DNA of 64,000 bases from Petrosia ficiformis. Its lineage: Eukaryota > Porifera > Demospongiae > Haplosclerida > Petrosiidae. Of the stretch, positions 49,401 through 51,117 are shown one piece after another. A program made the position numbers and the translations under genes. Position 1 is the first letter of the stretch. Each line of letters starts with the position of its first letter. Location: the NCBI GenBank assembly GCA_947044365.1, contig OX345636.1, forward strand, positions 59,709,537-59,773,536, in the 5' to 3' direction. The notes below the pieces were generated by a model. It did no database searches and was not told the DNA's origin. It worked only from the letters and a program-made list of their open reading frames with translations.

Positions 49401-51117
49401 CAGTATACCAAACACAATGTTTTAATAGTGTTCATCCATCTAATGATATGCATAAACATGATCTTTCACTGCAATGGGAGTGAATGCCTGTCTATACTAT
49501 ATCAGTGTTTCCCCTTGGGTAAAAGATTAAATGTGAAGGAGTGCATCAGTGTTACATGACGTCAACAGTGCCATAAAACAGTTTTTTTTTCAGCATAAAC
49601 TTTAAAATGAAAGGGTGGGGGGCACCATGGTACCACCTTTTGGGGAAACACTGCTACCTGTATAGTTATATAAAGTATATAAATTTTTTTTTTTTTATAT
49701 CAAAGATAATCAAACATATGGAGATCAAGTCAGTCCCTTCAGACAACAATTTAAAGAGTCACAACAGACAGAGACAGCTGGAAGAAGTCCAGTCAAAACA
49801 CAACAGCAACTTAGTATAATGAGCATTAGAGTAGAAGAACAGCAGCAAGCAATGGAAGACACTAATACAAAGAAACAAGAGATGGAGCAAGCAATTCAAG
49901 AAATTAATATAATGAAAGAAGAGATGAAGCAAGCTATTCAGGATGCTGGTATGAAAAATCAAGAGTTGGATAAAATGATTCAAGAAGCTAAACAAGAGAA
50001 AGAGCAAGCGATTCAACAAACTAATATAAAGAAACAAGAAATGGTGCAAGTTATTCAGGACACCATTGTGAAGCAACAAGAGATGGAACAAACAATTGAA
50101 GATGCAGGTATGAAGAAACAAGAGTTGGAGCAAGCAATTCATGAAACTAATATGAAGAAACATGAAATGGAGGAAACAATTCAAGAAGCTAATCGTAGAG
50201 TGGAAATGATACAGCAGATTAATGATACTACCCAACAACAACTACAGCAACTCACACATGTATTGCAACAACACATACAGGAAAGTACACTAAGGATTTC
50301 AGAACTAGAGGAACAATTAAAACAAGAGAATACTAGTGTTCAATCACATGATAAAATTCATTGGGTGATTGAAAGAGATGAGGTCCAAGTTACACAAGAG
50401 ATTCTTGGAAGAGGAGGATGGGGTGAAGTGAAGGTTGGTGTGTTCAGGGGAACTAGAGTTGCAGTCAAGTGTCTTTACGAGGTTATCCTCTCAGAGTATA
50501 ATCTCACTCTCTTCTCTAGAGAGATGGATATTGCATCTCGTGTACGTCATCCTAACCTCCTGCAATTTATAGGAGCCACTACAGTTGGTAATCCTTTGAT
50601 ACTAACTGAGCTTATGCCTACTAGCCTTCGTAAAGAACTGGAGAAGAGTCCATTAACACGTCCCCAAATTATTAGCATTAGTAATGATGTAGCATCAGCA
50701 CTCAACTATCTTCACTTGTGGAAACCACAGCCAATCCTTCATCGAGATGTTAGTAGTGCCAATGTCCTCTTAGAGGCTTCAGGTAGTGGACGATGGAAAG
50801 GGAAGCTTTCTGATTATGGATCTGCTAATCTTCTTCATCAAATTCGTACTGTGGCTCCTGGCAGTCCTTCATATGCTGCTCCTGAAGCCATTTCCCCTCA
50901 ACTTCATTCTCCTGCAATGGACATCTATAGCTTTGGTGTTCTCTTTATGGAAATGGCAATTCGTCGTCTACCGTCTGCAAATATTGAAGAAAGAGAGGCA
51001 CAGATTCAAAGTGTTCAGTGGCCTACATTTAAGATTTTAATACAGAAATGTGTTACAGGGGATCAACAGTCTCGTCCAACAATAGAACAAGTGCTAGTAG
51101 ATCTTGGCAACATGTAA
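4557..51117 (+). CDS. Ankyrin-repeat / coiled-coil / TKL-like protein kinase gene (9 exons, 5' incomplete)
   Basis: Joined exons: 4557-4664, 10788-10883, 17253-17342, 26659-26757, 35172-35246, 36707-36743, 45383-45430, 48417-48485, 49706-51117. Every junction is AG/GT and the phases agree (five junctions of phase 0, then three of phase 1). The total is 2034 nt, exactly 678 codons with the stop. The first five exons each encode one ankyrin repeat, the next three a charged, proline-containing linker, and the last a coiled coil plus a full kinase domain. Ankyrin repeats bind partner proteins and the coiled coil suggests oligomerisation, so this is probably a cytoplasmic signalling serine/threonine or dual-specificity kinase; substrate unknown. 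No initiator exon or promoter was found, so the N-terminus lies in unrecognised upstream exons or outside the window. Introns reach about 9 kb and are filled with transposons. Further small exons could have been missed. Confidence 0.85.
5354..5655. mobile_element. MITE with CAGGGGTGGAT / CAAGGGCGGAT terminal repeats
   Basis: The left end CAGGGGTGGATACAGGATTTA mirrors the right end, whose reverse complement begins CAAGGGCGGATTTAGG. The 5-bp direct repeat ACTCA flanks both sides (5349-5353 and 5656-5660). No coding capacity. The ends recall hAT-type MITEs but the direct repeat is shorter than 8 bp. Confidence 0.7.
5780..6955 (+). pseudogene. Penelope-like reverse transcriptase, truncated and frameshifted
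   Basis: The main open frame (5780-6739, about 319 residues) is a reverse transcriptase core: [18 protein letters not shown] at the start, motif A in [12 protein letters not shown] (catalytic Asp near residue 98), motif B in [18 protein letters not shown] (183-200), and motif C RYIDDLL (229-235) with both catalytic Asp. LYTSIP together with this motif B is typical of Penelope-like elements. The N-terminal part is missing and no Met starts the frame (first codon GTG). Near 6720 the frame breaks; RT tail sequence ([12 protein letters not shown]) continues in another frame to 6918, and a second shift near 6865 leads to RKHIEEGI. No GIY-YIG endonuclease was seen. This is a dead copy in an intron of the kinase gene. 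A related RT lineage cannot be excluded. Confidence 0.8.
7125..7300 (+). repeat. Short tandem repeat AAGCCATTGTGGCTGCTTATTTTCT, interrupted by (AT)n
   Basis: Four to five copies of a roughly 25-bp unit containing AAGCCATTGTGGCTGCTT, with an (AT)n tract of about 35 bp at 7211-7246 between the last copies. Each unit contains the small palindrome GCCATTGTGGC. Confidence 0.75.
7579..7815. mobile_element. hAT-type MITE, family C copy 1
   Basis: Related over most of its length to 13492-13690, 30387-30608 and 35510-35734. Hallmarks are GCATGGGCCAAATTGGCTCA near one side and GAGAACTGTGCAGTGC near the other. The ends are CAGTATTT and AAACACTG. This copy has diverged ends and no clear target duplication. 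Confidence 0.7.
7872..8753. mobile_element. TIR element with TA duplication, hosting a family B repeat
   Basis: The left end GTGTTGTACTTATA and the right end TACAACAC form an inverted repeat bordered by TA on each side (7870-7871, 8754-8755), as in Tc1/mariner-type insertions. TATAGGTATAGG motifs lie just inside both ends. The interior holds a family B repeat (8190-8630). No transposase remains. Confidence 0.5.
8190..8630. repeat. Dispersed repeat family B, copy 1
   Basis: Shared landmarks are TATAGAACTTTAGGAATATAT, ATTAGTTCCAGTTT, CTTTCTTTCTGC, GCGCCACGCCCATTAATTGA and GCAATCATAGGGATGGCCC. Copies in either orientation lie at 18358-18700, 51400-51560, 54310-54590 and 60092-60380. It has no coding capacity and its transposon class is unclear. 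Confidence 0.7.
8760..10780. other. Intron, no gene recognised
   Basis: AT-rich intronic DNA between ankyrin exons, with scattered TACATGTA motifs near 8755-8880. No exon, RNA gene or complete element could be supported. Confidence 0.4.
10788..10883 (+). CDS. Ankyrin-kinase gene, exon: ankyrin repeat 2
   Basis: 96 bp, 32 codons, phase 0, between CATTATACAG and GTAAGT. It contains [20 protein letters not shown] followed by KHGCDVNIK, a canonical ankyrin repeat (LHxAA, LI..G.DVN). Confidence 0.9.
11363..11481 (+). other. Possible exon with armadillo-like sequence and stop
   Basis: After a good acceptor (GTTATTACAG) an open frame reads [20 protein letters not shown] and then [19 protein letters not shown] before a stop. 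This resembles an armadillo-repeat helix pattern. It could be an alternative terminal exon of the ankyrin gene, a fossil exon or chance. Confidence 0.25.
12640..13045. repeat. Dense TACATGTA / TGTACATG palindrome cluster
   Basis: Dozens of overlapping ACATGTACATGT-type words on both strands. The HVHV/TCTC-like open frames here are artefacts of the repeat. Similar clusters lie at 20815-21130, 61230-61315 and 63470-63740. Confidence 0.8.
13261..13423. mobile_element. MITE family G (TGCCTTGCTTTGG ends)
   Basis: The left arm TGCCTTGCTTTGGCAACAAA with ATTAAATACCACTTCC is inverted at the right end (GGAAGTGGAATTTAATTTTG, then CAAAGCAAGGCA), giving arms of about 36 bp around a 90-bp centre. Parts of a second copy flank the nested elements at 55331-57823. 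Confidence 0.8.
13492..13690. mobile_element. hAT-type MITE, family C copy 2
   Basis: In opposite orientation to the 7579 copy. It begins CAGTGTTTTTGAAAAGG and retains GAGCTTCTTAATT, GCACTGCACAGTTCTCTC and TTGTTGAGCCAATTTGGC. The right end is degraded. Confidence 0.75.
14291..14363 (+). tRNA. tRNA-like gene, anticodon GGA in a class I body (copy 1)
   Basis: 73 nt fold as a complete cloverleaf: acceptor GCCTTGG/CTGAGGC with G-U pairs, D arm GCTC/GAGC, anticodon stem TCTGT/ACAGA with loop CTGGAAT, variable loop GTGTC, T arm GTGGG TTCGAAT CCCAC, discriminator A. Box A (TAGCTCAGTTGG) and box B (GGTTCGAATCC) are intact, so RNA polymerase III transcription is plausible. The anticodon reads GGA, formally serine (UCC), but a serine tRNA should have a long variable arm. 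It may therefore be a drifted tRNA, a pseudogene or a SINE head. Confidence 0.75.
14588..14660 (+). tRNA. tRNA-like gene, anticodon GGA in a class I body (copy 2)
   Basis: Identical by eye to copy 1 and 297 bp downstream, with the same stems, boxes and GGA anticodon. It lies in the second tandem unit, so it arose by local duplication. Confidence 0.75.
15440..16095 (+). repeat. Duplicated intronic segment, copy 1 (partner 18935-19570)
   Basis: Shares with 18935-19570 CATGCCCCAAATAATTTTTA, GATATCTGTCxGCCATCTTGA, GGCATCTTCATCTA, the same family D MITE at the same site, and the downstream AGTCTATTTATAGTAACATC. A partial third relative lies at about 24180-24480. Confidence 0.85.
15784..16062. mobile_element. 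hAT-type MITE, family D copy 2
   Basis: TAGGGCTAGGA and its inverted right end, flanked on both sides by the perfect 8-bp duplication CTTAAAAG. Confidence 0.88.
16525..16800. repeat. Dispersed segment, copy 1 (partner 19853-20135)
   Basis: Both copies contain TCACAAAGA(A/G)CT(A/G)GATAATC, AATGGATCACATACAATTGA and CTCTCTGTAGCAACATCT. No function recognised; an open frame across it is not shared by the second copy. Confidence 0.7.
17253..17342 (+). CDS. Ankyrin-kinase gene, exon: ankyrin repeat 3
   Basis: 90 bp, 30 codons, phase 0, after ATATTCTTTAG and before GTGAGT. It reads [20 protein letters not shown] then [10 protein letters not shown], a clear ankyrin repeat (TPL, LLL.KGA.V). An alternative acceptor six bases downstream (TTTCAG) would drop the first two residues. 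Confidence 0.87.
17345..18355. other. Intron, one short direct duplication, otherwise nothing recognised
   Basis: AT-rich intron. The stretch from 17361 (TAGATGTTAAATGTGG) recurs with small differences about 70 bp later, giving a local tandem duplication. No exon seen. Confidence 0.4.
18358..18700. repeat. Dispersed repeat family B, copy 2 (inverted)
   Basis: Reverse orientation to the 8190 copy. It retains GCAGAAAGAAAGCAGCTTGT, TAGCTATTCTACCTGAAATA and TAGGCTGTTGTGTTTC. Confidence 0.7.
18935..19570 (+). repeat. Duplicated intronic segment, copy 2
   Basis: Partner of 15440-16095, carrying the same MITE insertion with the same CTTAAAAG flank. The duplication therefore happened after the MITE inserted. 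Confidence 0.85.
19261..19530. mobile_element. hAT-type MITE, family D copy 3
   Basis: TAGGGCTGGAA to CCCAGTCCTA. The left flank is CTTAAAAG; the right CTTAAAAG is displaced by a CATGTA insertion. It is a duplicate of copy 2, not an independent insertion. Confidence 0.85.
19675..19850. mobile_element. MITE family A, copy 1 (CAGTGTTTCTCCC ends)
   Basis: Starts CAGTGTTTCTCCC and ends GGGGGAAACACTG. Flanks share AAACAG on both sides, an imperfect target duplication. A second copy is at 49503-49653. Interior hallmarks are GAGTGCATCAGTG and CCATGGTACCACC. Confidence 0.82.
20217..20700. mobile_element. piggyBac-like element end with GC-rich, hairpin-forming interior
   Basis: TTAACCCTTAGAGGACTGATG at the left edge resembles a TTAA target followed by a CCCTT-type piggyBac terminus. 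A related inverted end lies at 28190-28215 and a related interior (CCTAAATAAC ... TTTTAA ... GGGGGGTGTCC) at 32915-32960 inverted. The region is markedly GC-richer than its surroundings. A 16-bp perfect hairpin (GATTTGATCCTACGAA and its complement) sits at 20628-20673. The right terminus was not found. Confidence 0.45.
21139..21275. repeat. Foldback palindrome
   Basis: The outer arms GTTATTACACC ... GGTGTAATAAC, the middle GTGTGTTATCG ... CGATAACACA and the inner AATATTCATATATGACC ... GGTCATATATGAATATT form an almost continuous inverted repeat with arms of about 60 bp. The small centre is GAGGGCGTAGCCCGA. Confidence 0.9.
21368..21896 (+). pseudogene. Decayed KIAA1958/Crypton-like (DUF3504-type) gene
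   Basis: Broken frames can be read in order: [20 protein letters not shown], then [20 protein letters not shown], then [15 protein letters not shown], and near the end [16 protein letters not shown] before a stop. A basic N-terminal segment, an NTKR..NWAL..W motif and a C-terminal NCxI..xNINV tail recall tyrosine-recombinase-derived DUF3504 proteins. Several stops and frameshifts interrupt it and the catalytic core is absent. The assignment rests on remembered motif style and is tentative. The foldback palindrome lies just upstream. Confidence 0.4.
22002..22048. repeat. Short near-perfect hairpin
   Basis: CCTGTCTGATATC with CTATATCCCC pairs with its inverted copy around a central TA, giving 22-23 bp arms with one bulge. 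Function unknown; possibly the relic of a MITE. Confidence 0.85.
22717..22876. mobile_element. MITE with CAATAAAAAGTCACCATACAG ends, copy 1
   Basis: The left CAATAAAAAGTCACCATACA mirrors the right ACTGTATGATGACTTTTTATTG. The interior is rich in AGTAATTACTGTA. A second copy is at 62803-62984. Confidence 0.8.
22880..25180. other. Intron, degenerate repeats only
   Basis: No exon supported. It includes CTCCCTAGTGTAGG and ATGATGTCTGTTAGCCATCT near 24205-24355, a diverged relative of the 15440/18935 duplication. An AT-rich inverted tract with TTTTAGTTAATTATAGTTA lies near 24530-24690. Confidence 0.4.
25183..25545. mobile_element. MITE-like TIR element with TAATTGTAAT interior
   Basis: The left TGGGTTCACTTACAATTACA and right TTTTGTAATTGAACCCAGA are inverted copies. 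The interior is largely self-complementary (CAATTACAATTAC). No clear target duplication. Confidence 0.55.
26041..26567. mobile_element. Hairpin-ended repeat, family F
   Basis: Begins with the small hairpin AACCTGAGCGGAGGGTT, followed by a (GT)n tract. It ends with AGCGAGGGTTC and the hairpin TGCACTTTAGTGCA. The layout parallels family E (45706-46618 and 56223-57773). No coding capacity recognised. Confidence 0.5.
26659..26757 (+). CDS. Ankyrin-kinase gene, exon: ankyrin repeat 4
   Basis: 99 bp, exactly 33 codons, phase 0, after TTTTACATAG and before GTTAGT. It reads [20 protein letters not shown] then [13 protein letters not shown]. One full 33-residue ankyrin repeat per exon is the classic arrangement. 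Confidence 0.93.
27000..28965. repeat. Segmental duplication unit 1 (27-35 kb triplet)
   Basis: 27000-27310 matches 30660-31075, and 27480-28960 matches 31077-32520, with further similarity to 33100-34050. Landmarks are GTACTCTCTGTCTTTTACCA, AACAGCAGTGACATTTGAGC, GAGGGTATAAAACC and GATGAAGATGATGACAGA. A short - strand frame with KRGMTSEL...CSDEY..LSSSSSP recurs in units 1 and 2, but no gene structure supports it. A hAT right end (CCCAGCCCTA, then ATTAATAC) closes the unit near 28950. Confidence 0.8.
29505..29790. repeat. 66-bp minisatellite, about four units
   Basis: CATTACTGTAGTGTGTACAT recurs at 29551, 29617, 29683 and 29749, a spacing of 66 bp. A shortened 44-bp unit begins at 29507. The units contain ACATGTACATGTAGATGGTA. 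The protein-like frames across it are repeat artefacts. Confidence 0.93.
30387..30608. mobile_element. hAT-type MITE, family C copy 3, with target duplication
   Basis: CAGTATTTTAGATAAGC to CTTATCAAAAACTCTG, flanked on both sides by the perfect 8-bp direct repeat AAGTACAT. This anchors the family as hAT-mobilised. Confidence 0.92.
30640..32519. repeat. Segmental duplication unit 2
   Basis: Second diverged copy of the 27-29 kb module in the same order. It ends at the hAT left terminus at 32520. Confidence 0.8.
32520..33060 (+). pseudogene. hAT element fossil, copy 1 (left end and BED-finger remnant)
   Basis: Begins TAGGGCCGGGCGATAGTGA with ATTAATAC immediately before it. From 32696 a start codon opens a frame beginning MATDSTSD that meets a TAG about 27 codons in. 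This is the N-terminus of a decayed hAT-type transposase. The right part is replaced by a partly inverted second copy and a piggyBac-like fragment (32900-32960). Confidence 0.6.
33100..34043. repeat. Segmental duplication unit 3 (partial)
   Basis: Third diverged copy of the module (GAGGGTATAAAACC, AAGTATCTACATAAGTGATA, GATGAAGATGAT), ending AAAGTTATTAATGC at the hAT left end. Confidence 0.75.
34044..35052 (+). pseudogene. hAT element fossil, copy 2, with broken BED zinc-finger frame
   Basis: The ends TAGTGCCGGGCTATAGTGA and TCACTATTGCCCAGCCCTA are inverted copies, about 1 kb apart. From 34634 the frame [19 protein letters not shown] leads to GSKHDV, a stop, then QYF; farther on comes [18 protein letters not shown]. 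The [11 protein letters not shown] block is the characteristic second half of a BED zinc finger, the DNA-binding domain at the N-terminus of Ac/hAT transposases. The first conserved aromatic is replaced by a stop and the catalytic RNase-H-like domain is absent. Nonautonomous and dead. Confidence 0.72.
35172..35246 (+). CDS. Ankyrin-kinase gene, exon: ankyrin repeat 5 (capping)
   Basis: 75 bp, 25 codons, phase 0, after TTATTTACAG and before GTGTGT. It reads [20 protein letters not shown] then LEEAM, the usual form of a terminal ankyrin repeat (G.TALDLA...G...CV.IL). Confidence 0.92.
35510..35734. mobile_element. hAT-type MITE, family C copy 4
   Basis: CAGAGTTTTTGATAAG and CTTATCGAAAACACTG are inverted ends. 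The 8-bp flanks (CTGACAAT and CTGTCTAT) match only partly. Confidence 0.8.
35752..36520. mobile_element. TIR element with CGTATGGGTATA ends
   Basis: The left CCGTATGGGTATACATTTTC and the right end's reverse complement TCGTATGGGTATAAATTTTC match for about 38 bp with few differences. The interior (35990-36260) shares motifs such as GTGGGTGTTxCC with 27480-27660 and 61560-61840. No coding region. Confidence 0.7.
36707..36743 (+). CDS. Ankyrin-kinase gene, linker exon 1
   Basis: 37-bp micro-exon between TTCCTTTTAG and GTAAGT, entering in phase 0 and leaving in phase 1. It encodes [12 protein letters not shown] and the first base of the next codon. Phase agreement with both neighbours is the main support. 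Confidence 0.75.
36851..40010. repeat. CTTGTG/CTTGTA satellite inside a TIR element
   Basis: Imperfect hexamers of CTTGTG and CTTGTA fill 37290-37813 and 37834-39945. Each block ends with the same non-repeat word, GACGTAATTTAAAAGTGCTT (37814, 39946). TACCTGTACTTGTGCATG recurs at 37901, 38178, 38561, 38951 and 39228, showing a higher-order unit of about 1050 bp. The outer borders CCGGGTTGTGTTAAG and its inverted partner CTTCACACAACCCTG suggest a hAT-like MITE whose interior expanded. Frames of up to about 700 codons (LVLVLV, CTCTCA, KYKHKH) exist only because the repeat lacks stops; they are not genes. Confidence 0.88.
40011..40679. other. Intron, diverged duplicate of 46690-46880
   Basis: No exon seen. 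TTAATTAAGGACATAATATA and CTCCCTGAGTCTT resemble 46712-46830, so part of this intron was duplicated together with the linker exon. Confidence 0.5.
40685..40821 (-). repeat. 3' LTR
   Basis: 137 bp, identical by eye to 44838-44974, bounded by TGTA...TACA. On the element's strand it is the downstream LTR. Confidence 0.95.
40822..40833 (-). other. Polypurine tract
   Basis: AGAGGGAAGGAG on the - strand immediately abuts the 3' LTR, the usual position for plus-strand DNA priming. Confidence 0.85.
40881..44825 (-). CDS. Gag-Pol polyprotein of a Ty3/gypsy retrotransposon
   Basis: One uninterrupted frame of 1314 codons from the first ATG at 44825. Domains in order: Gag-like N-terminus (about 1-190); two CCHC zinc knuckles ([14 protein letters not shown] and [14 protein letters not shown], about 196-229); aspartic protease with DTGA (309); reverse transcriptase with [13 protein letters not shown] and catalytic YIDD (587-590); RNase H with AADAS (735); integrase zinc region (H..H and C..C, about 957-993) and D,D,E catalytic core (Asp 1021 in HIDFAG, Asp 1075 in SDNGPQF, Glu 1111 in NGAVERL). 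RT-RH-IN order defines Ty3/gypsy; the style recalls the mag/K02A2.6-like group, from memory. Gag and Pol are fused without a frameshift or stop. All key residues are present. Confidence 0.95.
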   Translation of the reverse strand: MAVKSVFGQIQEFDPSSELFTVYMERVNLFFTANDVPDEKKVPVFLTVVGKPTYALLRDLLQPSSPIDKTLQNITDVLKKHYQPTPSVIVERFQFHKKNQKEGESVAEYVAELKRLSTHCQFKDYLDDALRDRLVCGLRKESTQKRLLLEDKLTFTKAVETAQNIESVDKQTLEMKNGTVDRSCLVHQVTSSNSTCYRCGKLNHTASQCRYKDFDCLKCGKRGHLKVVCRSKGYRPQIGNSHSNETPRPRKNSFRPQRTKYIKEMEDKSDDQLSTENQDLALFTLGGEARRPIKVDVKIGDKPLTMEIDTGAAVSIVSKQEYDSKFSSYELRKSAVVLKTYTSESLEVAGEITVHVRYKDQEANLDLVVVQGEGPALLGRNWLNHLVLNWHDILHTFLGGGVDLLVSKYSKVFSNTLGTMSQYHAKLHLKPNTTPKFWRPRPVPFALKEGVEKELDRLQGTGIIEPIIFSEWAAPIVAVPKRDGSIRICGDYKVTLNQSLEVDQYPLPKPEELFASLSGGKKFTKLDLSQAYQQMVLDDQSKDLVTINTHKGLYRYTRMPFGIAPAPAIFQRTMDIVLQGIPRTICYIDDILITGVNDQEHLANLEEVLRRLQYHGITLKKNKCKFMCDSVEYLGYTVDSEGLHVTPNKIEAIVNAPQPQNVTELRAYLGLVNYYGKFIPHLASILQPLNSLLQKNCKWVWSEKCSEAVQEATEKLTSSTVLIHYNPSLPIRLAADASQYGIGAVLSHITPDGVEKPIAFASRTLSKAERNYSQIEKEGLSLIFGVKKFNQYIYGREFTLITDHKPLTTIFGSHKGIPPITAARLQRWAILLSTYHYNIIFRSTTAHGNADGLSRLPLSVTQDESTQAEGASAIFNLSQIGILPVTCTELQTVTRNDPVLSKILHYTRYGWPEEIADELKPYYNRSSELCIEANCIMWGIRVVVPQKLRQRVLEELHTSHMGMNKMKVVARSFVWWPLIDKEIEQLAKSCDACLSVRHSPPHSPLHPWSWPTRPWQRVHIDFAGPLFGKTYLLLVDSHSKWPEIYEVSSTSASATIDVLRHIFSVFGLPKQLVSDNGPQFTSHDFKVFLHQNGIKHFKSAPYHPSTNGAVERLVQTLKNSLKKGKKEGHTSQYTLSNFLLYYRATPHSTTGKAPCELMLRRPLRTVLDLLKPNTETKVHDQQGLQKSNHDMHSHVRKFNVGQRVMVRSYRDDDPSWISGKIVEQKGDVTFMVELEDGIVWKRHVDQLLFKDDSTEAVSAWEYPSSVTPSEDQSNLEQSTCSTQSGIEPETINREGDSTISRYPQRIRHPPDRYY
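44821..44837 (-). other. Primer-binding site
   Basis: Directly after the 5' LTR on the - strand comes T and then TGGCGACGAGAATGGC, beginning with the TGG that pairs with a tRNA CCA end. The gag start codon ATG (44825-44823) lies inside this segment. The primer tRNA was not identified. Confidence 0.7.
44838..44974 (-). repeat. 5' LTR
   Basis: 137 bp, matching the 3' LTR. It presumably carries the element's promoter, but no TATA box or polyA signal was confidently placed. Confidence 0.95.
45383..45430 (+). CDS. Ankyrin-kinase gene, linker exon 2
   Basis: 48 bp between CCATTTGCAG and GTACTA, phase 1 at both ends, encoding [16 protein letters not shown]. Its end (KKPEAVP), acceptor context and donor GTACTAAAT match linker exon 3, showing an exon duplication. 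Confidence 0.8.
45706..46618. mobile_element. Hairpin-ended repeat, family E copy 1
   Basis: The left end TACCCTCGCC ... GGCGGAAGGGTA folds on itself, followed by (GT)n. The right end has GGCGAGGGTC and then the hairpin CCGTCCCGACGG. Copy 2 is at 56223-57773. The interior includes a large (AT)n tract (46336-46402). No transposase frame recognised. Confidence 0.7.
46923..47325. mobile_element. hAT-type MITE inserted at the edge of a TTGTATTAC minisatellite
   Basis: The ends TAGGGCTGGGA and TCCCACCCCTA are inverted copies. A perfect 8-bp direct repeat CTTGTATT flanks both sides. The interior has no convincing gene. Confidence 0.88.
47326..47540. repeat. TTGTATTAC (9-bp) minisatellite
   Basis: About 23 near-perfect copies of the nonamer with occasional TTGTGTTAC and TTAGTAGTA variants. 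Frames reading CITCIT or NTSNTS are artefacts. Confidence 0.95.
47562..48071. mobile_element. Long-TIR element carrying a gene-like fragment
   Basis: The terminal arms are about 100 bp: the left GAGTAGGAGCGGCAG ... TCTGACCATCTGTTACTATT is inverted at the right (AATAGTAACAGATGGTCAGA ... CCGCTCCTACTC). No clear target duplication. A short - strand frame lies between the arms. Element class undetermined. Confidence 0.75.
47764..47946 (-). CDS. Small unrecognised frame inside the long-TIR element
   Basis: 60 codons from an ATG at 47946: [20 protein letters not shown] and then charged sequence ([20 protein letters not shown]) to a stop. The composition is protein-like and unlike the surrounding repeats. 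No family recognised. It may be the first exon of a captured host gene, with read-through after PNQE. Confidence 0.3.
   Translation of the reverse strand: MASTPQRSPRLVSIRTCLEAEMESPTIRKARECFGEAEKELFSPNQECLTLFLLFCQWLH
48130..48345 (-). mobile_element. tRNA-derived SINE
   Basis: On the - strand the head reads GTGGCCTGCTAGCTAAAGTG, then CTGGCCTGCAATCGAAAGG and GGTTTAAGCCC, matching pol III box A and box B. Downstream, GGGGATGTAAAGCCGTCGGT resembles a central block found in several animal SINEs, from memory. It inserted in the intron before linker exon 3. Confidence 0.6.
48417..48485 (+). CDS. Ankyrin-kinase gene, linker exon 3
   Basis: 69 bp between TTCCATTGCAG and GTACTA, phase 1 at both ends. 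It encodes acidic sequence [20 protein letters not shown] followed by TIP. Duplicate of linker exon 2. Confidence 0.82.
48490..49500. other. Intron, nothing recognised
   Basis: AT-rich intron with a short tandem of GCATTGAAAAGCCACTTGTA near 49170-49265. No exon seen. Confidence 0.4.
49503..49653. mobile_element. MITE family A, copy 2
   Basis: CAGTGTTTCCCC to GGGGAAACACTG, with GAGTGCATCAGTG and CCATGGTACCACC as in the 19675 copy. It lies just upstream of the kinase exon acceptor. Confidence 0.82.
49706..51117 (+). CDS. Ankyrin-kinase gene, terminal exon: coiled coil and protein kinase domain
   Basis: Begins after a T-rich tract and ATATCAAAG, phase 1, and runs 470 codons to TAA. Numbering from the internal Met at 49819: residues 18-125 are a coiled coil with a 14-residue repeat ([33 protein letters not shown] and so on); 190-432 form a kinase domain. 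Seen: glycine loop GRGGWGEV (197-204), VAVK with the ATP-anchoring Lys217, helix C Glu235, HRDVSSANV (Asp310, Asn315), DYG in place of DFG (332-334), APE (354-356), MDIYSFG (Asp368) and the SRP arginine (419). All catalytic residues are kept, so activity is likely. GXPSYAAPE and the short C-lobe suit the tyrosine-kinase-like group. The gene ends at 51117; AT-rich 3' sequence follows. Confidence 0.95.
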
